The notes below the pieces were generated by a model. The model saw nothing but the letters and a program-made list of their open reading frames with translations, was not told where the DNA came from and did no database searches. Of a stretch of DNA of 64,000 bases, positions 1-8,375 are shown piece after piece. Position 1 is the stretch's first letter. Every line of letters starts with the position of its first letter. The DNA comes from Fusobacterium ulcerans ATCC 49185 (lineage in GTDB: Bacteria; Fusobacteriota; Fusobacteriia; Fusobacteriales; Fusobacteriaceae): contig NZ_LR215979.1 in NCBI RefSeq assembly GCF_900683735.1, positions 2,790,001 through 2,854,000 of the forward strand, read 5' to 3'. Position numbers and translations under genes: made by a program.

Positions 1-1
1 T

Positions 2-283
2 AAAAGAGGGATTCCTATCAAAAATGTAATTAAAGAAGATAAGTCTACATCTACTTATGAAAATCTAAAGTTCTCTAATGAAATAATCAAACAAAAAGGG
101 GTAACTGGAGATATAGCTGTTATGTCCAATAGCTTTCATATGTACAGAGTAAAAATGATATCTAAAAAATTAAATTTTCCTTTAAAAACTGTTTATGCAA
201 AAACTCCAGCAATAGTTTTTCCAAATTATATGCTGAGAGAATATTTTGCTTTCTTCAATGAATATAGAAAAAAAGAGGTCTAG
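2..283 (+). CDS. YdcF/ElyC-type DUF218 protein, C-terminal part
   Basis: The gene enters from the left edge; an open frame runs from base 2 to the TAG at 281-283 and encodes the last 93 residues. The segment EDKSTSTYENLKFS followed by a hydrophobic strand, MSNSFHMYR and a Phe/Tyr-rich tail matches the end of the DUF218 fold (YdcF, SanA, ElyC). These are usually inner-membrane-linked proteins of uncertain role in envelope maintenance. The stop lies one base before the ATG of the next gene, so the two are probably co-transcribed and translationally coupled. The N-terminus is outside the window, so membrane segments cannot be judged. Confidence 0.75.
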   Translation, partial: KRGIPIKNVIKEDKSTSTYENLKFSNEIIKQKGVTGDIAVMSNSFHMYRVKMISKKLNFPLKTVYAKTPAIVFPNYMLREYFAFFNEYRKKEV

Positions 284-284
284 T

Positions 285-1196
285 ATGCAAATTAACAGAC
301 TATTTGAGATGCTCTATATTTTAATCAACAGAAAACATATAACAGCTAAAGAACTGGCTCTTCATTTTGAAGTATCTGTGAGGACTATATATCGTGATAT
401 AGATATTCTCTGCTCCTCTGGTATCCCTGTCTATACTTCTCAAGGAAGTGGTGGCGGAATATTTATAGAAAAAAGTTATGTTTTAAACAACTCAGCTCTC
501 ACTGATGAGGAACAGGAAAAAATAATAACATCTCTTCAAAGTATTCCTTCATTAAATGACACTGATAATTCAAAGCTCATATCTAAATTATCAGGACTCT
601 TTAAAAAAAATTACCTCAACTGGATAGAGATAGATTTTTCCAGATGGGGTGACAGTGATCACAATAATCAGAATTATATCCTCATCAAGAATTCCATCAT
701 TGGGCATACTATAATTTCCTTTGCATATATCAGTTCATATGGAGAAGTTACTTTAAGAAAAATTTGTCCTGTAAAACTTTTTTTCAAATCTTCTTCTTGG
801 TATCTACAGGGATTTTGCCTTGATAAAAAAGACTACAGAACATTTAAAATCACCAGAATGTCTTCTTTAAAGGCAAATCCAGAAATATTTGATATTAATA
901 AACTTCCTTTACCTCCATCATTAGAAGTAAAAAGAGAAGCTTGTCCATCACTTGTGAACCTAAAATTAGAATTTCCTTCTCATTTAGGTTACAGAGTTTA
1001 TGATGGCTTTTCCTCTGAAGAAATAGAAAAAACAAAAGATGGAAATTATGTAGTAACCACATCTTTTCCACATGATAAATGGGTATATAGCTTTCTTCTC
1101 TCTTTTGGTTCAGATGTGAAAGTTTTAGAACCAGAAGAAATAAGAATAAATCTTCTAAATGAAATAGAAAAAATAAAAAAAATTTATAAAGAGTAA
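285..1196 (+). CDS. WYL-domain transcriptional regulator (YafY/DeoR-like HTH)
   Basis: 303 residues. An HTH_11/DeoR-type winged helix fills about residues 3-60 (TAKELALHFEVSVRTIYRDI). It is followed by a glycine-rich wing (GSGGGIF) and a WYL domain around residues 125-200 that contains the literal SWYLQGF motif, then a C-terminal WCX-like region. Such proteins bind DNA and sense a ligand through the WYL domain, often in nucleotide or stress responses. I chose the ATG at 285 because AAGAGG lies just before it; a longer frame back to 246 has no ribosome site and overlaps the preceding gene. The stop of that gene is one base upstream. Its target is unknown; the small zinc-ribbon gene that follows has an inverted repeat in front of it and is a candidate. 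Confidence 0.85.
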   Translation: MQINRLFEMLYILINRKHITAKELALHFEVSVRTIYRDIDILCSSGIPVYTSQGSGGGIFIEKSYVLNNSALTDEEQEKIITSLQSIPSLNDTDNSKLISKLSGLFKKNYLNWIEIDFSRWGDSDHNNQNYILIKNSIIGHTIISFAYISSYGEVTLRKICPVKLFFKSSSWYLQGFCLDKKDYRTFKITRMSSLKANPEIFDINKLPLPPSLEVKREACPSLVNLKLEFPSHLGYRVYDGFSSEEIEKTKDGNYVVTTSFPHDKWVYSFLLSFGSDVKVLEPEEIRINLLNEIEKIKKIYKE

Positions 1197-1198
1197 CA

Positions 1199-1232
1199 TG
1201 ACATGTAGTTGTCAGGTTTCAAATGTTATAAT
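1199..1232 (+). promoter_or_regulatory. Inverted repeat and -10 box before the zinc-ribbon gene
   Basis: TGACA-N6-TGTCA (1199-1214) sits directly after the WYL regulator stop, followed by a perfect TATAAT (1227-1232). Only 12 bases separate the TTGTCA (1209-1214) in the right arm from the -10 box, so no standard -35 is obvious. The repeat could be the operator of an activator or repressor, possibly the adjacent WYL protein (inference). Confidence 0.35.
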
Positions 1233-1264
1233 GAAATATCTAAAGTATATAGGGGGGATAAATA

Positions 1265-1531
1265 ATGGAAGAAAAATATTGTCAAAGCTGTGGAATGCCT
1301 ATGGGAAATACTGATGAACTTTATGGAACTAATGCTGATGGTGAAAAGAATAATGATTACTGCAGTTATTGTTTTGATAGTGGAAAGTTTACAAGTGAGA
1401 TGACAATGGATGAAATGGTTGAACTTTGTGTTCCTCATATGGTTGAGGCTCATCCTGAAATGACTGAAGAAAAAGCAAGACAGATGATGAAGGAATTTTT
1501 TCCTCATCTAAAGCGTTGGAAAAAAGACTAG
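1265..1531 (+). CDS. Small putative zinc-ribbon protein
   Basis: 88 residues. The N-terminal YCQSCGMPM (C6, C9) and YCSYC (C33, C36) form a four-cysteine zinc ribbon of the 'putative zinc ribbon domain' type found in many small bacterial proteins. The rest is acidic, helical and methionine-rich (SEMTMDEMVE, PEMTEEKARQMM). The family has no settled function; members are often next to regulators or stress genes. A GGGGGGAT ribosome site precedes the ATG. The gene follows the WYL regulator on the same strand and ends at a strong bidirectional terminator. It is a real gene by codon use and ribosome site; the role is unknown. Confidence 0.8.
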   Translation: MEEKYCQSCGMPMGNTDELYGTNADGEKNNDYCSYCFDSGKFTSEMTMDEMVELCVPHMVEAHPEMTEEKARQMMKEFFPHLKRWKKD

Positions 1532-1538
1532 AAAATTA

Positions 1539-1583
1539 AATGGGTGACTAGATGTTAAGTTAATTTCTAGTCACCCATTTTTA
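1539..1583. terminator. Bidirectional intrinsic terminator
   Basis: A perfect 13-bp stem (1539-1551 with 1567-1579, core GGGTGACTAG) has A-rich and T-rich flanks on both sides. It sits between two convergent genes and can end transcription from either side. Confidence 0.85.
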
Positions 1584-1584
1584 A

Positions 1585-2106
1585 TTAAAATTCTATATCT
1601 TCCATATCTATTACTTGTGCAAAACGATTTTTCCAAATATTATTCATATAAAAATCATTCAAATCCATAGCACTAAATTTTCCATTATCACAAGTAGTTA
1701 CTGTATCTCTAGGGATAATCAATTCATAGCCATATTCAAAAGCTGTCTTACAAGTTGCATCTATGCAATATTCTGTCTGCATTCCTGTAAGTATTATTCT
1801 TTCAATTTCCTTGCTTTCAAGGTATTCTTTTAACCCTGTTTTTCTTAAAGCACTGTTATAAATTTTATCAAATATTTTTTCATTTTCAGCAGGTTGAAGT
1901 TTGCTGTATATTTCCCAACCAGAAGTTCCATGTTCTAATTCGCTGCCTTTCCCACTGTCATGCCTTACAAAAATAACTTCTATTCCTTTTTTTCTACACA
2001 TTTCAATAAGAGAATTGATATTATCTGTTACTTTTTCAGCATCATGCATACCATACAAAATCAAAGCTGTCTGAACATCCACTACTAGTAATACTGTTTT
2101 TTTCAT
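1585..2106 (-). CDS. Isochorismatase-family cysteine hydrolase
   Basis: 173 residues. The fold starts with LLVVDVQ (D10). K81 lies in FDKIYNSA and C114 in TEYCIDAT, giving the Asp-Lys-Cys triad of the nicotinamidase/isochorismatase superfamily, preceded by the usual ILTGMQTEYC strand-turn. The protein is shorter than nicotinamidases and lacks their histidine-rich metal site, so it is more likely one of the many hydrolases of unknown amide or ester substrates. AGGAGG lies five bases before the ATG. It stands alone between terminators, so context does not reveal the substrate. Confidence 0.85.
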   Translation of the reverse strand: MKKTVLLVVDVQTALILYGMHDAEKVTDNINSLIEMCRKKGIEVIFVRHDSGKGSELEHGTSGWEIYSKLQPAENEKIFDKIYNSALRKTGLKEYLESKEIERIILTGMQTEYCIDATCKTAFEYGYELIIPRDTVTTCDNGKFSAMDLNDFYMNNIWKNRFAQVIDMEDIEF

Positions 2107-2188
2107 TTTTCCTCCTAAAAAATTAAAAATACTTTACAAAAGGCCAAATTATTTCCATATAGTATATCATAATTTTTTTAGAATTCAT

Positions 2189-2962
2189 CTATTTTTTATC
2201 TGAATCTTCCACATATTTCAGATAAAGATTATTTATTATATAATTTGTTGCTATCTCTTGTATCAAAGGAGATTCAAATTCTTTATACACTTTTGAAGAT
2301 ACCATTAAAAATATCTCATTTATATTTTTAGAATCTTTTTTAGAGGTTATAAATATAGTGTTTATTTTTTTCTCTCTTAAATACTTTTTTATTCTATTCA
2401 TTTGAAAGTTATTATTTGAAAAACTTATTATAAATGCCAAATCATCTTCTTTTATTTTTTTGACCTCAATATTTTGTGAAGAAGCTGCAAGAGGACATAT
2501 AGTATTTTTTCCTAATCTCATAAACTTTTCACTAGCATTTTGAGCCAATATATTCGAAAATGAAGTTCCAAAGAAATATATTTTTTTAGATTCTTTAATC
2601 AATTTTATTGCCTGGTTATATATTTCTTCATTATTTAATTTTTCAGTTTCTAATAATGAATCATTAAGATCTCTAAAATAATTTTTCTTTTCATTTTTTC
2701 TATGAACTTCTTTTTCTTTAAGAAAACTATTGTATATTCTACATTCTTCCTTTAATGTTTTAAAATCACTGTCATTTATTCTTCGACAAAATCTTGATAC
2801 AGTAGATATTGAGGTATTACATTTTTTAGCAAACTCTTTTATAGATATCTCTGGGATAAAGTCATGATTTTCTAATATGTAATTAGCAATTACAACTTCT
2901 ACACTTGGATACAAATCACTGTTATCTCTACATTTTTTTAGATTTGAAAAAAATGAATACAT
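2189..2962 (-). CDS. malR: RpiR-family regulator of the maltose operon
   Basis: 257 residues. An N-terminal HTH_6 domain (about residues 15-80, with the helix KCNTSISTVSRFCRRI) is joined to a SIS phosphosugar-binding domain (about 105-240; FGTSFSNILAQNASEKFMRL). RpiR proteins switch sugar operons in response to phosphorylated sugars. AGAGGTG precedes the ATG. The gene is last in an operon behind the PTS permease (24-bp gap) and the family-4 glucosidase, so it most likely controls this operon. A Fusobacterium mortiferum locus with genes named malB, malR and malH is known from the literature; the symbol is used here by that analogy. Confidence 0.82.
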   Translation of the reverse strand: MYSFFSNLKKCRDNSDLYPSVEVVIANYILENHDFIPEISIKEFAKKCNTSISTVSRFCRRINDSDFKTLKEECRIYNSFLKEKEVHRKNEKKNYFRDLNDSLLETEKLNNEEIYNQAIKLIKESKKIYFFGTSFSNILAQNASEKFMRLGKNTICPLAASSQNIEVKKIKEDDLAFIISFSNNNFQMNRIKKYLREKKINTIFITSKKDSKNINEIFLMVSSKVYKEFESPLIQEIATNYIINNLYLKYVEDSDKK

Positions 2963-2985
2963 CTCAACACACCTCTGTAGTTTAT

Positions 2986-4545
2986 TTATTCATGTTTTAA
3001 AAATTCTCTAAGTTCTATTTTAAATAAATTAGCCTTATTACCATATATTATCTGAATTCCATTGTCAACAATTATAGCTCCACTTGCCCCCAGTTGTTTT
3101 TCAAATATTTTTTGATCTATTATTTTAGAATTATCCTTTAATGTAAGTCTTAATCTTGTAAAACAGGCATCAACTTTTAAAATATTAGAACTTCCCCCAA
3201 CATTTTCTATTATCTTTTCAAGTATATCATTAGAAATAGTTTTAGTCGATACTATTTCTGTATCTTCATATTCCTCTTCTTCTCTTCCAGGAGTTTTAAG
3301 ATTTCTTCTTTCAATATACAATTTAAACATATAATAGTAAATTATAAAATATACAGGTCCTACAAAGAGTAAGTTATACCAGTGAGAACCTTTATTTGAG
3401 TTTAAAATTCCATTAAAAATAAAAGAAAGAAATGGCCCTCCAAAACTTGATGGTCCAGGAATATTTATCTGTAATATATATGTAAGAACATAAGCTATCC
3501 CTGCTAAAAGTGCATGTAAACAAAATAATATTGGTGAAATAAATAAAAATGAAAATTCTAGTGGTTCAGTAATCCCCATTAATACACAAGGAAGAACAGC
3601 TGCCATCATTAAAGCTGCTACTTTCTTTTTATTTTTAGGCAATGCTGTTTTATATATAGCTAATGCTGCTCCTGGCAGCCCAAACATTGCAAAAAGAACC
3701 TTTCCATTCATTACAAACCTTGTTATATTCACATCAAAAACTGCTGTTGGTGAACTTAACATAGCATTATATATATTTACTGCACCTTCTACCATTTTCC
3801 CATCAATTTCTATAAGTCCACCTAACTGAGTAAAAAAGAAAGGAAGATAAATAAAGTGATGAAGTCCAAATGGAAGTAATAATCTCTCTGAAAGTCCATA
3901 AAGAAAAGCACCAGATGCCCCTGTTGAATTAATAATCTCTGATGATTTTATTAATAACCCCTGAACAGGTGGAAAAATAAAAGCTAATACTATTCCTAGA
4001 AGACTTGAAAAAATTATTGTCAGTGCTGGTATAGATCTTGTTCCATTAAAAATTGATAAAATTGGTGGAAGCTGTATCTTATAAAATCTATTATGTATAG
4101 CTGCTACTAAAAAGCCTACTAATATACCTCCAAAAACTCCTGTGTCTAAAGTTAATACCCCTAATACTTGTTTCTGCCCTATCAAAAGACTTGCAGGATT
4201 AAGCTTATGAGTATATATTAAAAAACTTCCTAAAATAGTATTCATAGTCATATAACCTAAAAAACCGCTTAATGCCGCTGTTGCCTTCTCACTCTTTACA
4301 AATCCATATGCTATACAGATTGCAAATATTACTGGAATATTATTGTTTACAACATTTCCTGCATCTTTTAAAATATTAAACAATAATCCTAAATGTTTTA
4401 AAAATGGAAATATCTCTGTTATTCTTGGGTTAGTAAATCCACTCCCAACTCCAACTAATATTCCTGCAATGGGTAATATAAGAACTGGAGCCATCAATAC
4501 TTTTCCCAACTTTTGAAACTCACTAAATACTCTGTTTTTATCCAT
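2986..4545 (-). CDS. malB: PTS EIICB for alpha-glucosides (maltose type)
   Basis: 519 residues from an ATG preceded by GGGAGG; an in-frame TTG four codons upstream lacks a ribosome site. The EIIC membrane domain fills roughly residues 5-415 with about ten hydrophobic segments and the family signature GITEPLEF. The EIIB domain is C-terminal, with its phosphorylated cysteine in VDACFTRLRL (about residue 461). No EIIA domain is attached, so a separate EIIA-Glc-like protein must supply the phosphate. The permease imports and phosphorylates its sugar at the inner membrane. It lies between malH (20-bp gap) and malR, so the sugar is probably maltose or related alpha-glucosides, cleaved inside by MalH. 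Confidence 0.88.
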   Translation of the reverse strand: MDKNRVFSEFQKLGKVLMAPVLILPIAGILVGVGSGFTNPRITEIFPFLKHLGLLFNILKDAGNVVNNNIPVIFAICIAYGFVKSEKATAALSGFLGYMTMNTILGSFLIYTHKLNPASLLIGQKQVLGVLTLDTGVFGGILVGFLVAAIHNRFYKIQLPPILSIFNGTRSIPALTIIFSSLLGIVLAFIFPPVQGLLIKSSEIINSTGASGAFLYGLSERLLLPFGLHHFIYLPFFFTQLGGLIEIDGKMVEGAVNIYNAMLSSPTAVFDVNITRFVMNGKVLFAMFGLPGAALAIYKTALPKNKKKVAALMMAAVLPCVLMGITEPLEFSFLFISPILFCLHALLAGIAYVLTYILQINIPGPSSFGGPFLSFIFNGILNSNKGSHWYNLLFVGPVYFIIYYYMFKLYIERRNLKTPGREEEEYEDTEIVSTKTISNDILEKIIENVGGSSNILKVDACFTRLRLTLKDNSKIIDQKIFEKQLGASGAIIVDNGIQIIYGNKANLFKIELREFLKHE

Positions 4546-4564
4546 TATTCCTCCCAAAATATTT

Positions 4565-5908
4565 CTAATAAGATTTCTTTTCTAATTTTGGCCAATATTC
4601 CCCATTTGCTTCTATTAAATCATCTAAGATAGCTTTCGCTATTGAGGTTGATGAAACTGTCTTATTCACTGCTATAGCTTGAAGAGCTTTATCATATGAA
4701 TTTTCAAAATAAGCATCTACAGCTAACTTTTCTGACGATAATTGATTTTCTATCAACCCTTTATAAAATGATGAAATAGGTTTTCTAGCTACTGGTTCAG
4801 GACCCCAGCTTCTTAAATATGCTGGAACTTCTACCATTGCATCTGCTGGAAGATTAGGAATAGCTCCATTATTTTCTACAATAACTAAATATCTGTATCC
4901 TTTATTATATGCTATTGAAGCTGCTGCATCTACTATAAAGTCTCCAAATACAGTAAATTCTTGTACAGGGCTTTTATAATTATTAGGGTCTGCTAAAAAT
5001 TTATTGTATTCTTCTTTTAGTTCTTTTTCTCTTCCTTCTATCACCATATCTGCTCTAGTATGAGTCAAGTCCATTTTTTTTACTACATCTGATGAATATA
5101 GATAATACTGTAAGTAACTGTTAGGAAGATATTCTGGATAATCTTTTACAATTTCAGCATATTTCTTCCAAGTTTTTTGCCAATCTTTATCTTTATGATG
5201 TCTATCACTGCAAGCTTCCATTCCTGTTGATATTATTTTTTCTCTCAATTCTGGCAATCTATCTTTTCCTGTTTGATCATATAATGCTGTAAACCATCCA
5301 AAATGATTTAGTCCAAAATATTCTGGGTCCAATTCTGTCCAATCACTTAATCCCAACATTTTACTATAAGAAAGAAGTATTGCTACTGGCATATCACATA
5401 TATTTAATATTCTTTCATTATTAAATTTTCTTCTTGTTGCTTCTGCTACTACAGCAGCTGGGTTTGAATAATTAAGTATCCAGCAATCTGGTGAATACTT
5501 TTTAGCCTCCTCTATTATTTTTATAACTCCAGGAATTGATCTTATTCCATATGAAATTGAACCTCCAGGTCCACAAGTTTCCTGACCTATAACGCCATAT
5601 TTTAAAGGTATTTTTTCATCATGCCTTCTCATTTCAAGTCCACCTTGTCTTATTTGAGCAAAAACAAAATCTACTCCTGTAAAAGCCTCAGCATAATCTA
5701 ATGTAGCTATAACTTCTAATTCTTTATCATAATTATCTTTTATGAATTGAGTCATTACAGCTTTTACTCTATTTAATCTTTCTTCATCTATATCAAATAA
5801 AATTAATTTTTTCAAAGGAAGTGTATCTTTCTTTTGAATTAAACTTTGAATTATTCCTGGAGTATGAGTACTTCCAGCTCCTGCTATTACAACTGTATTC
5901 TTTTTCAT
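4565..5908 (-). CDS. malH: 6-phospho-alpha-glucosidase, glycoside hydrolase family 4
   Basis: 447 residues. A Rossmann motif VVIAGAGSTHTPG opens the protein, as in the NAD- and metal-dependent GH4 enzymes. The CDMP motif places C171-D172 where the alpha-specific members (MalH, GlvA) have them, and H202 in NHFGWF supplies the second metal ligand; 6-phospho-beta-glucosidases have Asn in place of this Asp. The enzyme splits phosphorylated alpha-glucosides made by the neighbouring PTS permease into glucose 6-phosphate and glucose by an oxidation-elimination mechanism. AAGGAG precedes the ATG. It is the first gene of the malH-malB-malR operon; a promoter and inverted repeat lie just upstream. Confidence 0.93.
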   Translation of the reverse strand: MKKNTVVIAGAGSTHTPGIIQSLIQKKDTLPLKKLILFDIDEERLNRVKAVMTQFIKDNYDKELEVIATLDYAEAFTGVDFVFAQIRQGGLEMRRHDEKIPLKYGVIGQETCGPGGSISYGIRSIPGVIKIIEEAKKYSPDCWILNYSNPAAVVAEATRRKFNNERILNICDMPVAILLSYSKMLGLSDWTELDPEYFGLNHFGWFTALYDQTGKDRLPELREKIISTGMEACSDRHHKDKDWQKTWKKYAEIVKDYPEYLPNSYLQYYLYSSDVVKKMDLTHTRADMVIEGREKELKEEYNKFLADPNNYKSPVQEFTVFGDFIVDAAASIAYNKGYRYLVIVENNGAIPNLPADAMVEVPAYLRSWGPEPVARKPISSFYKGLIENQLSSEKLAVDAYFENSYDKALQAIAVNKTVSSTSIAKAILDDLIEANGEYWPKLEKKSY

Positions 5909-5951
5909 CTTTTTTCTCCTTTTTAAAATAAAATATCTTTATTACAAGCAA

Positions 5952-6004
5952 AGTATAGCATATTAAAATTTTTAAAATAAAAATTTTCATTTTTTGAAAA
6001 TTTT
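5952..6004 (-). promoter_or_regulatory. mal operon promoter and candidate MalR operator
   Basis: On the minus strand TATACT (5952-5957) is preceded by TG in the extended -10 position, with a poor -35. Just upstream is a perfect 9-bp inverted repeat, AAAATTTTC-N7-GAAAATTTT (5980-6004). RpiR regulators bind similar A/T-rich dyads, so this is a candidate MalR site (inference). Confidence 0.45.
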
Positions 6005-6051
6005 ATTTGTTTTTTCATTCAAAATTTAGTTTTTTACACATTTTTAAGAAA

Positions 6052-6100
6052 TAAAAAAATACCTTCCTAACATAAGGTATTTCTTATATTAGAAAGGTAT
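6052..6100 (-). terminator. Terminator of the met operon
   Basis: Two 17-base arms (6059-6075 and 6084-6100) pair with two G-U wobbles on the minus-strand RNA and are followed by a U-rich run. It ends the metNIQQ transcript 12 bases after the last gene. Confidence 0.75.
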
Positions 6101-6111
6101 TTATATTTTTG

Positions 6112-6879
6112 TTAGAATACTGGTACAAATCCACCTTTAAAAGTTTCATTAATATAGTTTCTTACTTTATCGCTTTGGAAATGTTTTACAAAAGTTTTTA
6201 TATCTTCTCTGTTTTCATCTCCTGCCCTTACAGCTATGATATTTATATATGGAGAATCTTTATCTTCAAGAAGTATGCTGTCTCTAGTAGGATAGAACCC
6301 TGCATTAAGAGCATATCCTCCATTGATAATAGCTGCATCTACATCATCTATTACTCTAGGAAGCTGTGCTGCTTCTAATTGTTTAAATTTTAGCTTCTTT
6401 GGATTTTCTACAATATCAAATGCTGTAGCATGAAGATCTGTAGGGTCTTTAAGTTTTATCAGCCCTATTCTATGAAAAAGAAGAAGTGCTCTTCCACTGT
6501 TTGTAGGGTCATTAGGTATAGCTATTGTAGCTTTATCAGGAAGTTCCTCTATTGTTTTGTATTTTTTAGAGTAAAGTCCTAATGGAGCTATATATGTTGC
6601 CCCTGCTGAAACAAGATCAAGATTTCTATCTTTTTTAAATTGCTCTAAATATGGAAGATGCTGGAAAGAGTTCAGATCAATATCTCCTTCTGCAAGAGCT
6701 ATATTAGGAGTTACATAGTCATTCATTTCAACTATTTGAAGTTCTATTCCCTCAGCTTTCAGATCATCTTTTATAAGTTCCATAATCTCTGCTCCTGGAT
6801 AAGAAGTTGTCCCTATCTTTAAAGTTTTCCCAAAACATATTGTCGTTAACAGTATAAACAGTATAAATATTTTTTTCAT
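6112..6879 (-). CDS. metQ: MetQ-family methionine-binding protein, second copy
   Basis: 255 residues. A short Sec signal peptide (about residues 1-17, ending CFG) is followed by the NLPA/MetQ fold: LKIGTTSYPGAE, YVTPNIALAEGDIDLNSFQHLPYLEQF and PNDPTNSGRALLL. The cysteine in the signal region is not in a lipobox (TTIC, no small residue at -1), so the protein may be a free periplasmic binder rather than the usual lipoprotein. It is clearly related to the gene just upstream. Compared with that copy, ANFFQHYPY is replaced by LNSFQHLPY and the PVPHAE segment by SYPGAE, so ligand range may differ. It is last in the metNIQQ operon under the SAM riboswitch. Confidence 0.87.
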   Translation of the reverse strand: MKKIFILFILLTTICFGKTLKIGTTSYPGAEIMELIKDDLKAEGIELQIVEMNDYVTPNIALAEGDIDLNSFQHLPYLEQFKKDRNLDLVSAGATYIAPLGLYSKKYKTIEELPDKATIAIPNDPTNSGRALLLFHRIGLIKLKDPTDLHATAFDIVENPKKLKFKQLEAAQLPRVIDDVDAAIINGGYALNAGFYPTRDSILLEDKDSPYINIIAVRAGDENREDIKTFVKHFQSDKVRNYINETFKGGFVPVF

Positions 6880-6913
6880 CTTTTCAGCTCCCCTTATTAT
6901 TTATGTATTTTCA

Positions 6914-7696
6914 TTAGAATGTAGGTACTACTCCACCTTTATAGTTACTTAAAATATAATCACTTACTTTTTTACTTTGAAGTGCTTTTATAAGTTTTAC
7001 TATATCTTCCTTATTTTCATCTCCAGCTTTTACAGCTATAATATTTGCATATGGAGATTCTTTCCCCTCTAATAGAAGAGAATCTTCTACTGGTGAGAAT
7101 CCAGCTTCTAGTGCATAGTTTCCATTGATAACTGCTGCATCTACATCTGGCAGAACTCTTGGAAGCTGTGCTGCTTCAATTGGTTTAAATTTTAATTTTT
7201 TAGGATTCTTAACTATATCAAACTCTGTAACATATAGATTTGTTGGGTCATTTAAAGTTATTATTCCATTGTTATGTAAAAGAATAAGAGCTCTTCCTCC
7301 ATTTGATGGGTCACTTGGTATAGCTATTGTTGCTTTATCAGGCAATTGTCCTATTTCTTTATATTTTTTTGAGAAAACTCCAAGAGGTTCAACATGAATC
7401 TTAGCTGCTGATACAAGTTTTAATCCTCTTTCTGTTACAAATTTTTCAAGATATGGATAATGCTGAAAGAAGTTTGCATCTATTTCTCCCTCTGCCAGTG
7501 CTAAGTTAGGAGTTACATAATCTGTAAATTCAATAATTTTAAGATCTACTCCTTCTGCTTTCAAATCATCTTTTACAAGATTTAAAAGTTCTGCGTGAGG
7601 GACAGGTGTTGCTCCGACTTTCAATTCCCCTGCGAATATTGTTGTTCCTACCAATACAAATGCTACTGTTAATAATGTTTTTAATGATCTTTTCAT
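6914..7696 (-). CDS. metQ: MetQ-family methionine-binding protein, first copy
   Basis: 260 residues. A signal peptide of about 22 residues ends in TTIFA with an AxA-like cleavage site and no cysteine, so it is predicted periplasmic and not lipidated, unlike most MetQ. The mature part begins ELKVGATPVPHAELL and carries IDANFFQHYPYLEKF and PSDPSNGGRALILL, typical of D/L-methionine binders feeding MetNI. It is 32 bases downstream of metI and 34 bases upstream of the second metQ, all in one operon. Substrate assignment rests on family similarity and on the SAM riboswitch. Confidence 0.9.
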   Translation of the reverse strand: MKRSLKTLLTVAFVLVGTTIFAGELKVGATPVPHAELLNLVKDDLKAEGVDLKIIEFTDYVTPNLALAEGEIDANFFQHYPYLEKFVTERGLKLVSAAKIHVEPLGVFSKKYKEIGQLPDKATIAIPSDPSNGGRALILLHNNGIITLNDPTNLYVTEFDIVKNPKKLKFKPIEAAQLPRVLPDVDAAVINGNYALEAGFSPVEDSLLLEGKESPYANIIAVKAGDENKEDIVKLIKALQSKKVSDYILSNYKGGVVPTF

Positions 7697-7727
7697 AAAT
7701 ATTCACTCCCTTTATAATTTAATTTTT

Positions 7728-8375
7728 TTATCTGTTCTTTTTTGCTCTATATACAAGATAGTTTCCTAATGACTGTAATACCTGTACCAGAAGAATTATA
7801 ACAATTACTGAGTATATCATTATATCTGTCTTGAATCTCTGATATCCGAATCTTATAGCCAGATCTCCAAGTCCTCCAGCACCGATAGTTCCTGCCATTG
7901 CTGAGAATCCTATCAAACTTATTACTGTAACTGTTATTCCATGTATGATATGAGGCATAGTTTCAGGAATCATCACTTTCCATATTATTGTAGAATTACT
8001 TGCTCCCATACTTGAGCTTGCCTCAATAAGTCCTCTATCAACTTCGTTCAATGCTCCCTCTATCATTCTTGCAACAAATGGTGCTGCTGATATTGATAGT
8101 GGAACTATTGCTGCTGTACTTCCTATTGTTGTTCCTACTATTATCCTTGAAAGAGGAAACAGACAAATCATTAAAATGATAAAAGGAAATGACCTCAAAG
8201 TGTTGATTATAATTTCAAGAACTTTATTTAATTTAGGTTTTTCTAAAATATTTCCCTCTTTAGTAATTACTAAAAGTATTCCTATTGGAAATCCCATGAG
8301 CAATGAGAAGAATGTTGAGAAAAATACCATGTACAATGTTTCCAATGTCGAATCTAAAATCATACTAAATACCAT
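7728..8375 (-). CDS. metI: Methionine ABC transporter permease MetI
   Basis: 215 residues with five hydrophobic segments and the BPD_transp_1 coupling signature around residues 125-155 ([20 protein letters not shown]). MetI forms the membrane channel with the MetN ATPase and imports methionine delivered by MetQ. The ATG at 8375 is preceded by AGAGGTG and overlaps the metN stop by 11 bases, so translation is coupled. Confidence 0.93.
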   Translation of the reverse strand: MVFSMILDSTLETLYMVFFSTFFSLLMGFPIGILLVITKEGNILEKPKLNKVLEIIINTLRSFPFIILMICLFPLSRIIVGTTIGSTAAIVPLSISAAPFVARMIEGALNEVDRGLIEASSSMGASNSTIIWKVMIPETMPHIIHGITVTVISLIGFSAMAGTIGAGGLGDLAIRFGYQRFKTDIMIYSVIVIILLVQVLQSLGNYLVYRAKKNR

